The notes under the pieces: model-generated
Database searches by the model: none
Told to the model about the DNA's origin: nothing
Seen by the model: only the letters and a program-made list of their open reading frames with translations
Made by a program: the position numbers and the translations under genes
Source: Alkalimonas sp.
Lineage (GTDB): Bacteria > Pseudomonadota > Gammaproteobacteria > Enterobacterales > Alteromonadaceae
Length of the DNA: 64,000 bases
Assembly (NCBI RefSeq): GCF_020831925.1
Contig: NZ_JAFIFQ010000006.1
Span: 40,509-104,508, forward strand
Direction: 5' to 3'
Shown here: piece after piece, positions 17,192 through 26,452 of the stretch
Position numbering within the stretch: the first letter of the stretch is position 1
Layout of the letters: each line of letters opens with the position of its first letter

Positions 17192-19258
17192 TTACCCGGC
17201 TGGCAGCAATTGCCACAACGAGATACTAAAAGCCGGTTGCTGGTAGTCGCTGTGTTGACGGTTTTCTGGTTGCAGCATCCCTTTATCCACGGCGGTGTCA
17301 AACAACAACTGCCAATCGCCATCCGGCAATGCAACCTTCTGCTGATGCTGTGCGGCATTAAAGACAAACAGCAAGCTGGCACCATCGCGGGTATTGCGGA
17401 TACTGAACAAACAGCAAAGCCGCTCGGGATCATGCCAGTCGTGGCTTTGTTTCAGCTCCCCCGTTGGCAAATACCACTGCACCTGATGCTTATCGCCATG
17501 CAACTGATACTGCTCATCCAGCAAGGACAATTGCTGCAAACAAGGGTAACGCTTACGCAGTGCCATCAGTTGCTGCACAAACTGCAGAAAATCCTTGCTG
17601 TCACTATCCAGTTGCCAGTTCAGCCAGCTGATGTCGTTGTCCTGGCAGTAGGCATTGTTGTTGCCACGCTGACTATGGCTCAGCTCATCACCACCCAGCC
17701 AATGGATGATGCCCTGGCTCAGTAACAAGGTCGCGGCCAGATTTCGTTTGTGCTGGTAGCGCCTGGCGGTCACTTTGGCATCGCGGCTTGGCCCTTCCAC
17801 TCCGTGGTTGTAACTGAGATTATGGCCATGGCCATCCTTGTTTTCTTCGCCATTTAGCCAGTTGTGCTTCTGCTCATAACTGACCAGATCCTGCAGGGTA
17901 AAGCCATCGTGGTAACACAGATAATTCACGCTGCAACTGGCCGGCATCCGATGCTTTTGAAAGATATCACGCGAACCGAGCAAGCGGGTGGTAAATTCGG
18001 CCAGACTGCCTTTGTGCCCCAACCAAAAAGACCGGAAGCTGTCACGGCACTTATCGTTCAACTCGGCCCAGTTGGCCGGAAACTGGCCTAAGTGGTAGCC
18101 AAAGGGCCCAACATCCCAGGGCTCGGCAATCAGCTTGGCTTCGCTTAGCACCGGGTCTTGCGCAATAATTTGAAAAAAAGCGGCATAGGGGTTAAAGCGT
18201 TTGTGCTCGCGGCCCAGGGTCACGGCAAGATCAAACCGAAAGCCATCCACCTGCATCTCGCTCAGCCAGTAACGCAGCGCATCCATCACCAGTTTCTGCA
18301 TCACCGGCTGAGCCACATTCAGCGTATTGCCGCAGCCAGTAAAGTTACAATAGCTCTGATAATCGGTGATATCGGCATGGTTATGAAACAAGTAATACTG
18401 CCGGTTGGCCAGGCCGCGAAAGCTCAGCACCGGGCCATCGTCACCGGCCTCTGCACTGTGGTTAAACACCACATCCAGAATGACTTCGATGCCATGCTGA
18501 TGGAAGGTGCGCACCATGGTTTTAAATTCGCTGACCGCATCTTCCAGCTGGTAGCGTGGATCGGGTGCAAAAAAATTGACCGGATTGTAGCCCCAGTAAT
18601 TGCTCAGTTGCATGGCTTCGAGCCTGGGTTCACTCATAAAACTGGCCACCGGCAACAGCTGAATACTGGTGATACCAAGTTGCTGTAAGTGTTTGATAAT
18701 AGCCGGGTGACATAAACCAAGATAGGTTCCGCGTAACTTTTCCGGCACCTCCGGATGCAGCATGGTTAAGCCTTTGACATGAGCTTCGTAGATGATGGTT
18801 TGTTCGGCCGGGATCTGCGGCTTAGCAACGCCTTGCCAGTCAAAGTCATGGCGTGCCAGCACCCCTTTGCTGATAAATAACGGGCTTTTTTGCTGATACA
18901 AATGCGACTGAAAACGCTGGGGCCGGTTCAGCCGCTTGCAGTAGGGATCAATCAGCAAGCGCTCGGCATCAAAGCGCACACCTAACAAAGAATTGTCTTC
19001 TCCTGCTGCAGACAGCGCATACAAAGCCCCATCCGGAATGCCAGCAACCGCCAGATGCCAGATGTCACCGGTGCGGCCTTGAAAAACCAGCTCAGCAATC
19101 GGCTCTTCGGTGTCGGGTTGAAATAACCAAAGATGAAGCGCCTTGGCATCGGGTGCATAGACAGCAAAATTCCAGTCGCCACTTGCCAATTGAGAAGGCC
19201 CCAAGGGTTTGGGCTGGCCAACCTGACTTTTTAGCAAGGGTACTTGCAATCCCATCAT
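17192..19258 (-). CDS. glgX: Glycogen debranching enzyme, isoamylase/GlgX type
   Basis: GlgX hydrolyses alpha-1,6 branches of phosphorylase-limit glycogen. The protein of about 688 residues has an N-terminal CBM48-like domain (WNFAVYAPDAKALHLWLF) and a GH13 barrel with EVILDVVFNHSAE, nucleophile region DGFRFDLAVTLGRE (D near 343), the acid LIAEPWDVGPFGYHLGQFP and YLCYHDGFTLQDLVSY. The start is ambiguous: ATG at 19258 overlaps the glgB stop (TGATG) while ATG at 19255 has better spacing to GGAG. It is the last gene of malQ-glgB-glgX. Confidence 0.92.
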   Translation of the reverse strand: MMGLQVPLLKSQVGQPKPLGPSQLASGDWNFAVYAPDAKALHLWLFQPDTEEPIAELVFQGRTGDIWHLAVAGIPDGALYALSAAGEDNSLLGVRFDAERLLIDPYCKRLNRPQRFQSHLYQQKSPLFISKGVLARHDFDWQGVAKPQIPAEQTIIYEAHVKGLTMLHPEVPEKLRGTYLGLCHPAIIKHLQQLGITSIQLLPVASFMSEPRLEAMQLSNYWGYNPVNFFAPDPRYQLEDAVSEFKTMVRTFHQHGIEVILDVVFNHSAEAGDDGPVLSFRGLANRQYYLFHNHADITDYQSYCNFTGCGNTLNVAQPVMQKLVMDALRYWLSEMQVDGFRFDLAVTLGREHKRFNPYAAFFQIIAQDPVLSEAKLIAEPWDVGPFGYHLGQFPANWAELNDKCRDSFRSFWLGHKGSLAEFTTRLLGSRDIFQKHRMPASCSVNYLCYHDGFTLQDLVSYEQKHNWLNGEENKDGHGHNLSYNHGVEGPSRDAKVTARRYQHKRNLAATLLLSQGIIHWLGGDELSHSQRGNNNAYCQDNDISWLNWQLDSDSKDFLQFVQQLMALRKRYPCLQQLSLLDEQYQLHGDKHQVQWYLPTGELKQSHDWHDPERLCCLFSIRNTRDGASLLFVFNAAQHQQKVALPDGDWQLLFDTAVDKGMLQPENRQHSDYQQPAFSISLWQLLPAG

Positions 19259-21459
19259 CAACTCCGGCGTCGCAGGTAAAGGGTGGATAAAGGCGGTAAG
19301 TCGAGCACCAGACTGGCGGCCTGGCCCTGGTGGGGTTGCGTCTTCGCCTGTAAAACGGTACCGACATCAAAATTACTACCCCAATAATAGCTGCTGTCGG
19401 TATTTAGGATCACTTCAAAGTCTCCTTGCTGGTCTACCCCTAACCGATACTGGTTACGCGGAATTGGTGTAAAGTTCGAGACCACATAAATACGTTCACC
19501 TGAGGCATCCTCACGGTAAAAGCTTAGCACCGAATGCTCGGCATCGTTGTGATCCAGCCAGCCAAAGCCCCGATTGTCGTAATCCAACTCGTACAAAGGC
19601 GCACAGCGGCGGTAACTGAGGTTCAAATCGCGGAACAGTTGCTGAATGCCGCGATGCTTGTCGTAATCGAGCAGGTGCCAATCCAGACTGCGTTGATGGC
19701 TCCATTCGGCAGCCTGCGCGAACTCCATGCCCATAAAGTGCAGTTTTTTGCCCGGGTGAGCAAACATATAGGCAATATAGGCTCGCAGGTTAGCCGCTTG
19801 TTGCCACTCATCACCCGGCATTTTGTGCAACAAGCTGCCTTTACCGTGCACCACTTCATCGTGCGACAGCGACAGCACGAAGTTTTCGTTGTAGTGATAC
19901 ACCATGGCAAAGGTCAGATCGTTGTGATGGAACTTGCGATAAGCAGGATCTTTACTGATATAACGCAGGCTGTCGTTCATCCAGCCCATGTTCCATTTAA
20001 AGCCAAAGCCGAGGCCGCCCTGATCGACCGGTTTGGATACCCCGGCAAAAGAGGTTGACTCTTCCGCAATGGTAATGGCATGCGGGAACTGGCGGTAGAC
20101 TTCGGTATTGAGCCATTGCAGCAAACTAATAGCTTCGTAGTTGTGATTGCCACCATCCACGTTCGGTACCCACTCGCCCGCTTTGCGCGAATAATCCCAG
20201 TACAGCATGGATGCCACGGCATCGACGCGCAGGCCATCGATATGAAAATGCTCCAGCCAGTACAAAGCACTGGCCACCAAAAAATGCCGGACGGTGTCTT
20301 TGCCAAAATCGTAGATGCAGGAATTCCAATCCGGGTGCCAGCCACGACGAGGATCTTCGTATTCATAGAGCGCGCTGCCATCAAACCGGGCCAGGCCGTG
20401 GCCATCGTCCGGAAAATGCGCCGGCACCCAGTCAAGGATCACGCCGATACCGGCCTGATGGCAGGCGTCTACCAGAGCTTTGAATTCGTCTGGGCTGCCA
20501 AAACGCGAGCTGGGCGCAAACAAGCCCACTGGCTGATAACCCCAGGAGCCATCAAAGGGATGTTCCATCACCGGCAGCAGCTCAATGTGGGTGTAGCCCA
20601 TATCCAGCAAATACGGGATCAGTTGCTCTTTTAATTCGAGGTAACTGAGCGGCTCGTTGTTGTCTTTGCGCCGCCATGAGCCCAAATGCAGCTCGTAAAT
20701 GCTCATTGGTGCCTGATAAGGCGGTACTTGCTTGCGGTCTTGCCAGGCCTGATCCTGCCACTGATAACGGCTGTGATCATACACCTGAGACGCATGGGAT
20801 GGGTACTGATCGGCCAAAAACCCGACAGGATCGGCTTTGTGTGGCAGCAGATGCCCCTGACTATCTTTAATTTCAAACTTATACCGCACCCCAGCGGCAA
20901 CCTCCGGCATCACCAATACCCAATGGCCACAGTCGGTTTTTTGCATCGGGTGGCAACGACCATCCCAATCGTTCATATCGCCAATCAGACTGACACTGCT
21001 GGCATTGGGCGCATAGACGGCAAAGCGGGTTGCTTTCAGACGGCTTTTCCCCAGATCCAGCTCAATCAGTTGCGCACCAAGCTGCCGGTAGAGATTTTCT
21101 GGCTGACTGTGAACAAAATGCACCGCGTGGTAGGCTTCCTGCTGGAACTGGTAAGGGTCGACCAGACGGTACTGATGCTTGCCCTGGGTTACCAGCAACT
21201 GATACGGCGTGGTTTTACGTTTGCGCGGTAGCTCTAAGCTAAAGAGCCCTACCACCGCGGCATCCGGCTGACAAACGCCCAGGGATTTACCCGAAGCTAA
21301 ATCCAGTACTTCCACCTGCTCTGCCTTTGGCAGATAGCAGCGAACAAGCCAGCCTTTTTGCTGGCCTTGCTCTTTATTTGGCTGCCCGTTGGGCTGCCAA
21401 CCCAGTAAAGAAAATGGTTGTGCACAACGTACTGCTGTTAAGTCTAGCGCCTGAGTCAT
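19258..21459 (-). CDS. glgB: 1,4-alpha-glucan branching enzyme
   Basis: GlgB introduces alpha-1,6 branches into glycogen. The 733-residue protein has two N-terminal beta domains including CBM48 (TRFAVYAPNASSVSLIGDMN) and the GH13 barrel with motifs VILDWVPAHFP, nucleophile D413 in GLRVDAVASMLYWDYSR, acid E466 in ITIAEESTSF and LSLSHDEVVHGKGSL. The length matches E. coli (728). AAGGA lies 6 bases before the ATG. It follows malQ by about 64 bases and overlaps glgX. No glgC, glgA or glgP is in the window, so synthesis genes must lie elsewhere. Confidence 0.95.
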   Translation of the reverse strand: MTQALDLTAVRCAQPFSLLGWQPNGQPNKEQGQQKGWLVRCYLPKAEQVEVLDLASGKSLGVCQPDAAVVGLFSLELPRKRKTTPYQLLVTQGKHQYRLVDPYQFQQEAYHAVHFVHSQPENLYRQLGAQLIELDLGKSRLKATRFAVYAPNASSVSLIGDMNDWDGRCHPMQKTDCGHWVLVMPEVAAGVRYKFEIKDSQGHLLPHKADPVGFLADQYPSHASQVYDHSRYQWQDQAWQDRKQVPPYQAPMSIYELHLGSWRRKDNNEPLSYLELKEQLIPYLLDMGYTHIELLPVMEHPFDGSWGYQPVGLFAPSSRFGSPDEFKALVDACHQAGIGVILDWVPAHFPDDGHGLARFDGSALYEYEDPRRGWHPDWNSCIYDFGKDTVRHFLVASALYWLEHFHIDGLRVDAVASMLYWDYSRKAGEWVPNVDGGNHNYEAISLLQWLNTEVYRQFPHAITIAEESTSFAGVSKPVDQGGLGFGFKWNMGWMNDSLRYISKDPAYRKFHHNDLTFAMVYHYNENFVLSLSHDEVVHGKGSLLHKMPGDEWQQAANLRAYIAYMFAHPGKKLHFMGMEFAQAAEWSHQRSLDWHLLDYDKHRGIQQLFRDLNLSYRRCAPLYELDYDNRGFGWLDHNDAEHSVLSFYREDASGERIYVVSNFTPIPRNQYRLGVDQQGDFEVILNTDSSYYWGSNFDVGTVLQAKTQPHQGQAASLVLDLPPLSTLYLRRRS

Positions 21460-21523
21460 CCTGCTTCCTTTTTCGTTATCCGTTATTCGTATGCTTTACT
21501 GTTCATGCTCTAGTGATCATGGT

Positions 21524-23716
21524 TTACTGATAAAGCCAGTCACGCCGGGCCTGGCTAAGTTGTTGCATCAACGCCAGTTGCTCAGGCTGCCCGGCCAATT
21601 GTTCGAGTGTCTGGCTTAGCTTACGCCGCCAGTTCGGGTACTCGTCGCTGGTACCCGGCACATTCACCGGCTGGGTCATCTGCATCCAGTCTTCCAGCTG
21701 CAAACACAGCAACTGGCTCTGTCCTTTCGCCAAATGTAACTGCAAAGCGCGGGCCAATACCGGCTCCATTCCCACTTGTTCCACCTGCCTTGGATAATCC
21801 TGTGGTAAGGCACCATGGCCGTGCAGGGAGTCCAGGATACGTTGCTTGTTGCGGTGACGCTGCTCAAACAATTGCTGCAATTGAGCCGCATCCGGATACA
21901 AACCAAGCTGCTCGCCCAGCTTTAAATCGTCGCAATGCCAAAAGCCGATTAAGGTTGGCAAGTCATGGGTACAGAGTGTAGCCATAGCCTGCAACGGGTA
22001 ATGGCCCGGTGAAATAAAACCACCATCTTCGGCCTGTTCAAAGAAAAACACCCGGTACGAATACACACCGTGCTCTTGCAACAAATCACGAATGCCATCC
22101 GGCACTGTGCCAAGGTCCTCGCCTATCACCAACACCTGATTGCGCTGACTTTCCAGTGCCAGAATGCCCAGCAAGTCCATAATCGGATAATAAAGATAAG
22201 CTCCACCCCGCGCATCGTCTGCGGTCTTGGGTACCCACCAGAGTCGCAGTAAGGCCATCACATGATCGATACGCAGTGCACCAGCATGTTGCATATTGCT
22301 GCGTAACAGGTCAATAAAAGGCTGGTAGCCTTGCTGAAACAGCTGCAAGGGCGACATCGGTGGCAAGCCCCAGTTCTGCCCCTGAGGGCCCAGAGGATCC
22401 GGCGGGGCGCCGATACTGGCAGCCCGACAGTACAAATCCGGGTTGGCCCAAATGTCCATCGACGCTTCGCTGACCCCAACCGCCAGATCGCGGTAAATGC
22501 CCAGCAACATACCATGCACTTTCGCGGTTTGCTGGGCTGCGGCTAACTGACGATCGCCACAGAACTGCAGGTAACAGTGCATATCCAGCTCATCAGCATG
22601 CTGTTGGGCAAAGGCTTTGCTAGCAGCAGAGGTTGGATCTTTGTAGTCATCCGGCCAGTTTGGCCAGCCCCAGTAGCTGCTATCTTCTGCATACAAATAG
22701 GCATGCAAGGCATCGTACAAGGCTTGCAGGCGTAAGCTATCGCCACCTGCTTGCTTAAAGGCGGTAAAAGCGGCTTGTTCATCCGCGCTGGCATGCGCCA
22801 GGAACCATTGATACGAAGCGCGCATCACCGGCTGTTTTAACTGCATGACTGCGCTGTAATCGACCCAGTCGCGACCGCGCTGTTCGCTCAGCTGCTGTTT
22901 AAAAGCGGGCGCATTGACCAATTGCTGGCATTCCGCCGAGGCGGCAAAGCCCGGCAGAGCGGTGACATCAAGATAAATGCAATTAAGCCAGCGCCGGGAA
23001 GAAGGACTGTAGGGACTGGCGTGCTCCGGCATAGCCGGGTACAGCGCATGAATAGGATTGAGGCCAACAAAGTCTGCACCCTGCCCGGCCAGCAATTGCA
23101 GCAGCTGCTGCAAATCGCCAAAATCGCCAATGCCCCAGTTGCGCTCTGAGCGCAAACCATACAGCTGCACACTGACACCCCATTGCTTTTTATCAGCAAA
23201 AGCGGCTGGCTGAAAACAACGGGCCGGTGTCACAATGAGCGACTGCTCGCACTTCACCGCTGCGGGGCTGGTCACCCGCAGCCGGTGGTAGCCTGGTTCA
23301 AGGTGGACCGAGATGGCATGCTGGTACAGATGGTATTCCTGCTCATCCTGCTGATAAACCTGTAGCAGCTCGCCGTCGACCGGGATGAACGAAAAACGAT
23401 GCTGCTTGCCCGCTTCAGTGATGAGATTCAGTTTCAGTACTTCATTGGCCAGCGACAGCGGCACACGCAACTCCAGATGCAGTGGCTGATCTTGCTGTTG
23501 CACCGAGACCGGTAATAAAAGTTGTTGCCACAGTGCTTGCTGTTGTTGCTGCAAACTCTGGCTCAGGCTTGCTTCATCCGTGGTATCAAAGCCTTGTGCA
23601 GCCAGTAAGGCCAACAGATTGTTTTCACTTACATGTTGCAACTGGCCATAGGCATCGGTGTAACTGGCTTCAATGCCGGCAAATTCCAAAGCCTGTTGTA
23701 CGAGCGCTTTATTCAT
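21524..23716 (-). CDS. malQ: 4-alpha-glucanotransferase (amylomaltase)
   Basis: MalQ disproportionates maltodextrins (GH77). The 730-residue protein carries the GH77 marks WGVSVQLYGLRSERNWGIGD, DFVGLNPIHAL, SPYSPSSRRWLN, ALRIDHVMALLRLWW, the acid VIGEDLGTVPDGIR and THDLPTLIGFW. It is first in an operon with glgB and glgX, with a strong AGGAAGGA ribosome site. It is divergent from gap, and the 165 bases between them hold two HexR-like boxes that could also govern this promoter (inference). Confidence 0.94.
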   Translation of the reverse strand: MNKALVQQALEFAGIEASYTDAYGQLQHVSENNLLALLAAQGFDTTDEASLSQSLQQQQQALWQQLLLPVSVQQQDQPLHLELRVPLSLANEVLKLNLITEAGKQHRFSFIPVDGELLQVYQQDEQEYHLYQHAISVHLEPGYHRLRVTSPAAVKCEQSLIVTPARCFQPAAFADKKQWGVSVQLYGLRSERNWGIGDFGDLQQLLQLLAGQGADFVGLNPIHALYPAMPEHASPYSPSSRRWLNCIYLDVTALPGFAASAECQQLVNAPAFKQQLSEQRGRDWVDYSAVMQLKQPVMRASYQWFLAHASADEQAAFTAFKQAGGDSLRLQALYDALHAYLYAEDSSYWGWPNWPDDYKDPTSAASKAFAQQHADELDMHCYLQFCGDRQLAAAQQTAKVHGMLLGIYRDLAVGVSEASMDIWANPDLYCRAASIGAPPDPLGPQGQNWGLPPMSPLQLFQQGYQPFIDLLRSNMQHAGALRIDHVMALLRLWWVPKTADDARGGAYLYYPIMDLLGILALESQRNQVLVIGEDLGTVPDGIRDLLQEHGVYSYRVFFFEQAEDGGFISPGHYPLQAMATLCTHDLPTLIGFWHCDDLKLGEQLGLYPDAAQLQQLFEQRHRNKQRILDSLHGHGALPQDYPRQVEQVGMEPVLARALQLHLAKGQSQLLCLQLEDWMQMTQPVNVPGTSDEYPNWRRKLSQTLEQLAGQPEQLALMQQLSQARRDWLYQ

Positions 23717-23776
23717 GGCGTCCTTCCTGCTTATTTTCTTTGCTATGCTGAGAATACTCTGAATTCAGGCTTTTTG

Positions 23777-23791
23777 CGTTATTTAATTACA
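23777..23791. promoter_or_regulatory. Second, weaker HexR-like box
   Basis: CGTTATTTAATTACA matches the gammaproteobacterial HexR consensus TGTARTWWWAYTACA at 13 of 15 positions. It is nearer to malQ (start 23716), 61 bases upstream. Confidence 0.5.
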
Positions 23792-23839
23792 AGAATTCGT
23801 ATGCAACTGCATTTACCGCTTGAATATTTCGCCAAATAA

Positions 23840-23854
23840 TGTAATTTTACTACA
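23840..23854. promoter_or_regulatory. HexR operator upstream of gap
   Basis: TGTAATTTTACTACA fits the HexR consensus TGTARTWWWAYTACA at every position and lies 28 bases before the gap start. HexR is an RpiR-family regulator that senses KDPG and controls gap, zwf, edd and related genes in Shewanella and relatives (established knowledge). Binding here is inferred. Confidence 0.75.
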
Positions 23855-23881
23855 AAATAACGTTTAACCAAGGGGTGTTCT

Positions 23882-24886
23882 ATGACCATTCGTGTTGCTA
23901 TTAACGGTTTTGGCCGTATCGGCCGTAATATTTTACGGGCTCTGTATGAAACGAATAAGTCGTACGACATAAAAATTGTCGCAATCAATGATTTAGGCGA
24001 TGCCGCCATTAATGCGCACTTACTGAAGTATGACACAGCTCATGGTATTTTTCCGGCTCAGGTTGAACATTCTGACAGCGCTATTTTCGTTAATAAAGAT
24101 GAAATCCGCACTTTAAGCGAGCGTAACCCGGCCAACTTACCATGGAAAGAGCTGCAGGTAGACGTGGTGCTGGAATGTACCGGCCTGTTCACTGATCGCA
24201 AAAGCGCTGGCGCCCACCTGGAAGCCGGTGCCAAAAAAGTCATTATTTCCGCCCCGGCAAAAGATGTGGACGCCACCATTGTTTATGGCGTGAACCACGA
24301 CATTATCACAGCGGATATGACCATTATCTCCAATGCCTCTTGCACCACCAACTGCCTGGCCCCTATTGCCAAGCCGCTGAACGATGCTCTCGGCATTGAG
24401 TCCGGCCTGATGACCACCATTCATGCCTACACCAACGATCAGCGTTTAAGCGATGTGTACCACACCGATGTGCGCCGCGCCCGCGCTGCGGCTATGTCGA
24501 TGATCCCGACCAAAACCGGCGCCGCCGCAGCCGTTGGTTTGGTGGTGCCAGAGCTGCAGGGTAAGTTCGATGGCCTGGCGGTACGGGTTCCTACCCTGAA
24601 CGTCTCGCTGGTGGATTTATGCTTTATCGCCGGACGCAACACCAGCGTCGATGAAGTCAACGATATCATTCGCAAGGCTGCTGCAATGTCGCCACTGAAC
24701 GAAGCGCTGGCGGTGAACGATCTGCCGCTGGTGTCAGTCGACTTTAACCACAACCCAATGTCGTCCATCTTTGATGCCAGCGAAACCCGGGTCAATGGCC
24801 GTCTTGTCAAAGTGATGTCCTGGTACGACAATGAGTGGGGCTTTAGCAACCGCATGCTGGACAACACCGTCCAGATGATGAAGTAA
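23882..24886 (+). CDS. gap: Type I glyceraldehyde-3-phosphate dehydrogenase
   Basis: GAPDH oxidises glyceraldehyde 3-phosphate to 1,3-bisphosphoglycerate. The 334-residue protein has the Rossmann motif [12 protein letters not shown], cofactor-site VAINDLGD, catalytic C154 in [13 protein letters not shown]181 in IHAYTNDQ, the substrate loop [20 protein letters not shown] and the C-terminal [15 protein letters not shown]. The N-terminal part ([21 protein letters not shown]) resembles the GapB/Epd branch, but the HAYTNDQ and TKTGAA motifs are those of true GAPDH. An AAGGGG ribosome site precedes the ATG. The mutarotase gene follows 13 bases downstream, as gapA-yeaD in E. coli. Confidence 0.93.
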   Translation: MTIRVAINGFGRIGRNILRALYETNKSYDIKIVAINDLGDAAINAHLLKYDTAHGIFPAQVEHSDSAIFVNKDEIRTLSERNPANLPWKELQVDVVLECTGLFTDRKSAGAHLEAGAKKVIISAPAKDVDATIVYGVNHDIITADMTIISNASCTTNCLAPIAKPLNDALGIESGLMTTIHAYTNDQRLSDVYHTDVRRARAAAMSMIPTKTGAAAAVGLVVPELQGKFDGLAVRVPTLNVSLVDLCFIAGRNTSVDEVNDIIRKAAAMSPLNEALAVNDLPLVSVDFNHNPMSSIFDASETRVNGRLVKVMSWYDNEWGFSNRMLDNTVQMMK

Positions 24887-24899
24887 CAGCGCCACCCTG

Positions 24900-25754
24900 A
24901 TGCCAAGCAGCATCCGGCAACAATCTGGTTTTGCCCATCTTGACGAGCTGCCTTGCTGGCAGCTGCGTTTTGGTGAGGCCAGTGCGGTGATTACCAGCTA
25001 TGGTGCTCAGGTTCTGTCCTACCAGCCAAGCCCTGGCGATGAGCTGTTATGGCTATCGCCCCAGGCAAACTGGCAACAACAAGCCATTCGTGGTGGCATT
25101 CCGCTGTGCTGGCCCTGGTTCGGGCCGGCCGATCCCGCGGTCATTCCTGACGCTGCTTCACAGCCAGCGCATGGCTTTGCCCGAACCCGGCACTGGCAAC
25201 TGCTGCAACACCAGTGCAGCGAAACCTTCGCTTCACTCACCCTGCACTGCATCTTTGCGGACTTACCGCATGTCACTGCCCCAACCGAGCTGCAACTTGA
25301 CGTTCGTCTAAGCAACGATGCGCTGCAGGTGACGCTCCGTTGTGAGCAACCACTGCCGCAACAGGCGGCTTTGCACAGTTATTTTCGCCTCCATCAGCTG
25401 AAGCAACTCAGTGTCAGCGGGCTTGGCAGTCATTATCTGGATAAAGTCAGCCAGCAAGAGCACAAAGATGGCCGTGAGCCGGCCCGGCTGGAGGGTGAAA
25501 CCGATCGCATCTATCTGCAAGCTGGATCAGAGCTGTTGCTACAGGATGCTGACCACGCGGTTTATTTGCAGCAATCAGGCCATGACAGCTCGGTGCTGTG
25601 GAATCCCGCTGCAGCCAAAAGTCGTGCTTTAAAAGACGTAGCGGATAACGGCTATCAAGAATTTGTCTGTGTAGAAACGGCCCGGCTCAACTGGCAAACG
25701 GCTCCTTTGCTGCTCACACAAATTATTTCTCGTCGCCCAGGAAGCCACGGTTAA
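24900..25754 (+). CDS. yeaD: D-hexose-6-phosphate mutarotase (YeaD-like)
   Basis: This enzyme family interconverts alpha and beta anomers of glucose 6-phosphate. The 284-residue protein has the aldose-1-epimerase fold signature ITSYGAQVLSYQP, the YeaD motifs AIRGGIPLCWPWFGP and AHGFARTRHWQL (catalytic His), and the late acidic residue in YQEFVCVETAR (catalytic Glu). It follows gap by 13 bases and is probably cotranscribed. The 3' end overlaps the convergent lipoprotein gene by 4 bases. Confidence 0.9.
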   Translation: MPSSIRQQSGFAHLDELPCWQLRFGEASAVITSYGAQVLSYQPSPGDELLWLSPQANWQQQAIRGGIPLCWPWFGPADPAVIPDAASQPAHGFARTRHWQLLQHQCSETFASLTLHCIFADLPHVTAPTELQLDVRLSNDALQVTLRCEQPLPQQAALHSYFRLHQLKQLSVSGLGSHYLDKVSQQEHKDGREPARLEGETDRIYLQAGSELLLQDADHAVYLQQSGHDSSVLWNPAAAKSRALKDVADNGYQEFVCVETARLNWQTAPLLLTQIISRRPGSHG

Positions 25755-26161
25755 CGCCAGCTACTTTGAAATAGCTCCGTAATCAGCTGTTCACGACCAT
25801 CCGTATAGTGAATGTGCAGCTGCAATTGCCACTTCATAGCAGGATCGGTACAGGCCCCCAGTAAAAACTCTGCCTGCCATAAGGTTGCTTCAATTTGACG
25901 AAACCGAATAGGCACCCGCCCCATGTACATGGAAACACCCGTCACCTCGGCGGTGATGGCAGCAATAGCTTCCACCGATTGCAGCTTTAAAGTAAGAATT
26001 GATTCGACAGGAATGCTGGCAGGGCTTATCGACAGCTGCTTTGCTGTGCTATCATAGAGCAAAAGCTCGGATTGATCAGTCACTTGCGCTGGTTGGCAGC
26101 CTATTGCATTTAAGATGCAGCATAACAGTATGCATACACGAAGCTGTGTGGCATTCACCAT
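25751..26161 (-). CDS. Putative lipoprotein of unknown function
   Basis: I do not recognise the family. The ORF can start at 26179, but the ATG at 26161 gives a more compact signal sequence (VCILLCCILNAIGC) ending in a lipobox-like NAIGC that is not ideal at the -3 position. The mature part of about 115 residues is beta-rich, with FRQIEATLWQAEFLLGAC and a C-terminal WQLQLHIHYTDGREQLITELFQ, resembling small Ig-like or YtkA-like periplasmic domains. It lies divergent to ccoN and convergent with yeaD. No clear ribosome site was found for either start. Confidence 0.6.
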   Translation of the reverse strand: MVNATQLRVCILLCCILNAIGCQPAQVTDQSELLLYDSTAKQLSISPASIPVESILTLKLQSVEAIAAITAEVTGVSMYMGRVPIRFRQIEATLWQAEFLLGACTDPAMKWQLQLHIHYTDGREQLITELFQSSWR

Positions 26162-26240
26162 GGATGGTACCAAGCCCATTTGCTAAAGAAAGGCAGCTGA
26201 TTCTACATCGAATACAGCAAGACGGCCAAGTTAACCTAGA

Positions 26241-26261
26241 CTTGTTTACTAAGTAAACAAG
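26241..26261. promoter_or_regulatory. 21-bp perfect palindrome upstream of ccoN
   Basis: Arms CTTGTTTACT and AGTAAACAAG around a central A. It lies 80 bases upstream of the lipoprotein start and 192 before ccoN. There is no following T run, so it is more likely an operator for a dimeric regulator than a terminator. It does not match the FNR box TTGATNNNNATCAA. Confidence 0.6.
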
Positions 26262-26398
26262 GACTTTGTTCTAAATCATAAAAGCGGCGGATTCAACTAT
26301 CTTTTGCAAAGTGAAAACTTTATCATCCGCACCCAGAATAGCCCAAAGTGGGTACTGCACAGTGACGTGTGTATCGGCTTTGAGTGATAAAAAAAGGG

Positions 26399-26415
26399 CC
26401 ACTTCCCGCAAGTGG
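26399..26415 (+). repeat. Small hairpin in the ccoN leader
   Basis: Inverted repeat CCACTT-CCCGC-AAGTGG, 38 bases before the ccoN ATG. It could form a leader hairpin; its function is unknown. Confidence 0.35.
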
Positions 26416-26452
26416 ATATTTTGTAACCAGCGAAACTGCAGTGGAACTCGAT

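Noticed and set aside
26180..26452. An FNR or ArcA site controlling ccoN
   Set aside because: No match to TTGATNNNNATCAA was found; only the unrelated palindrome is present.
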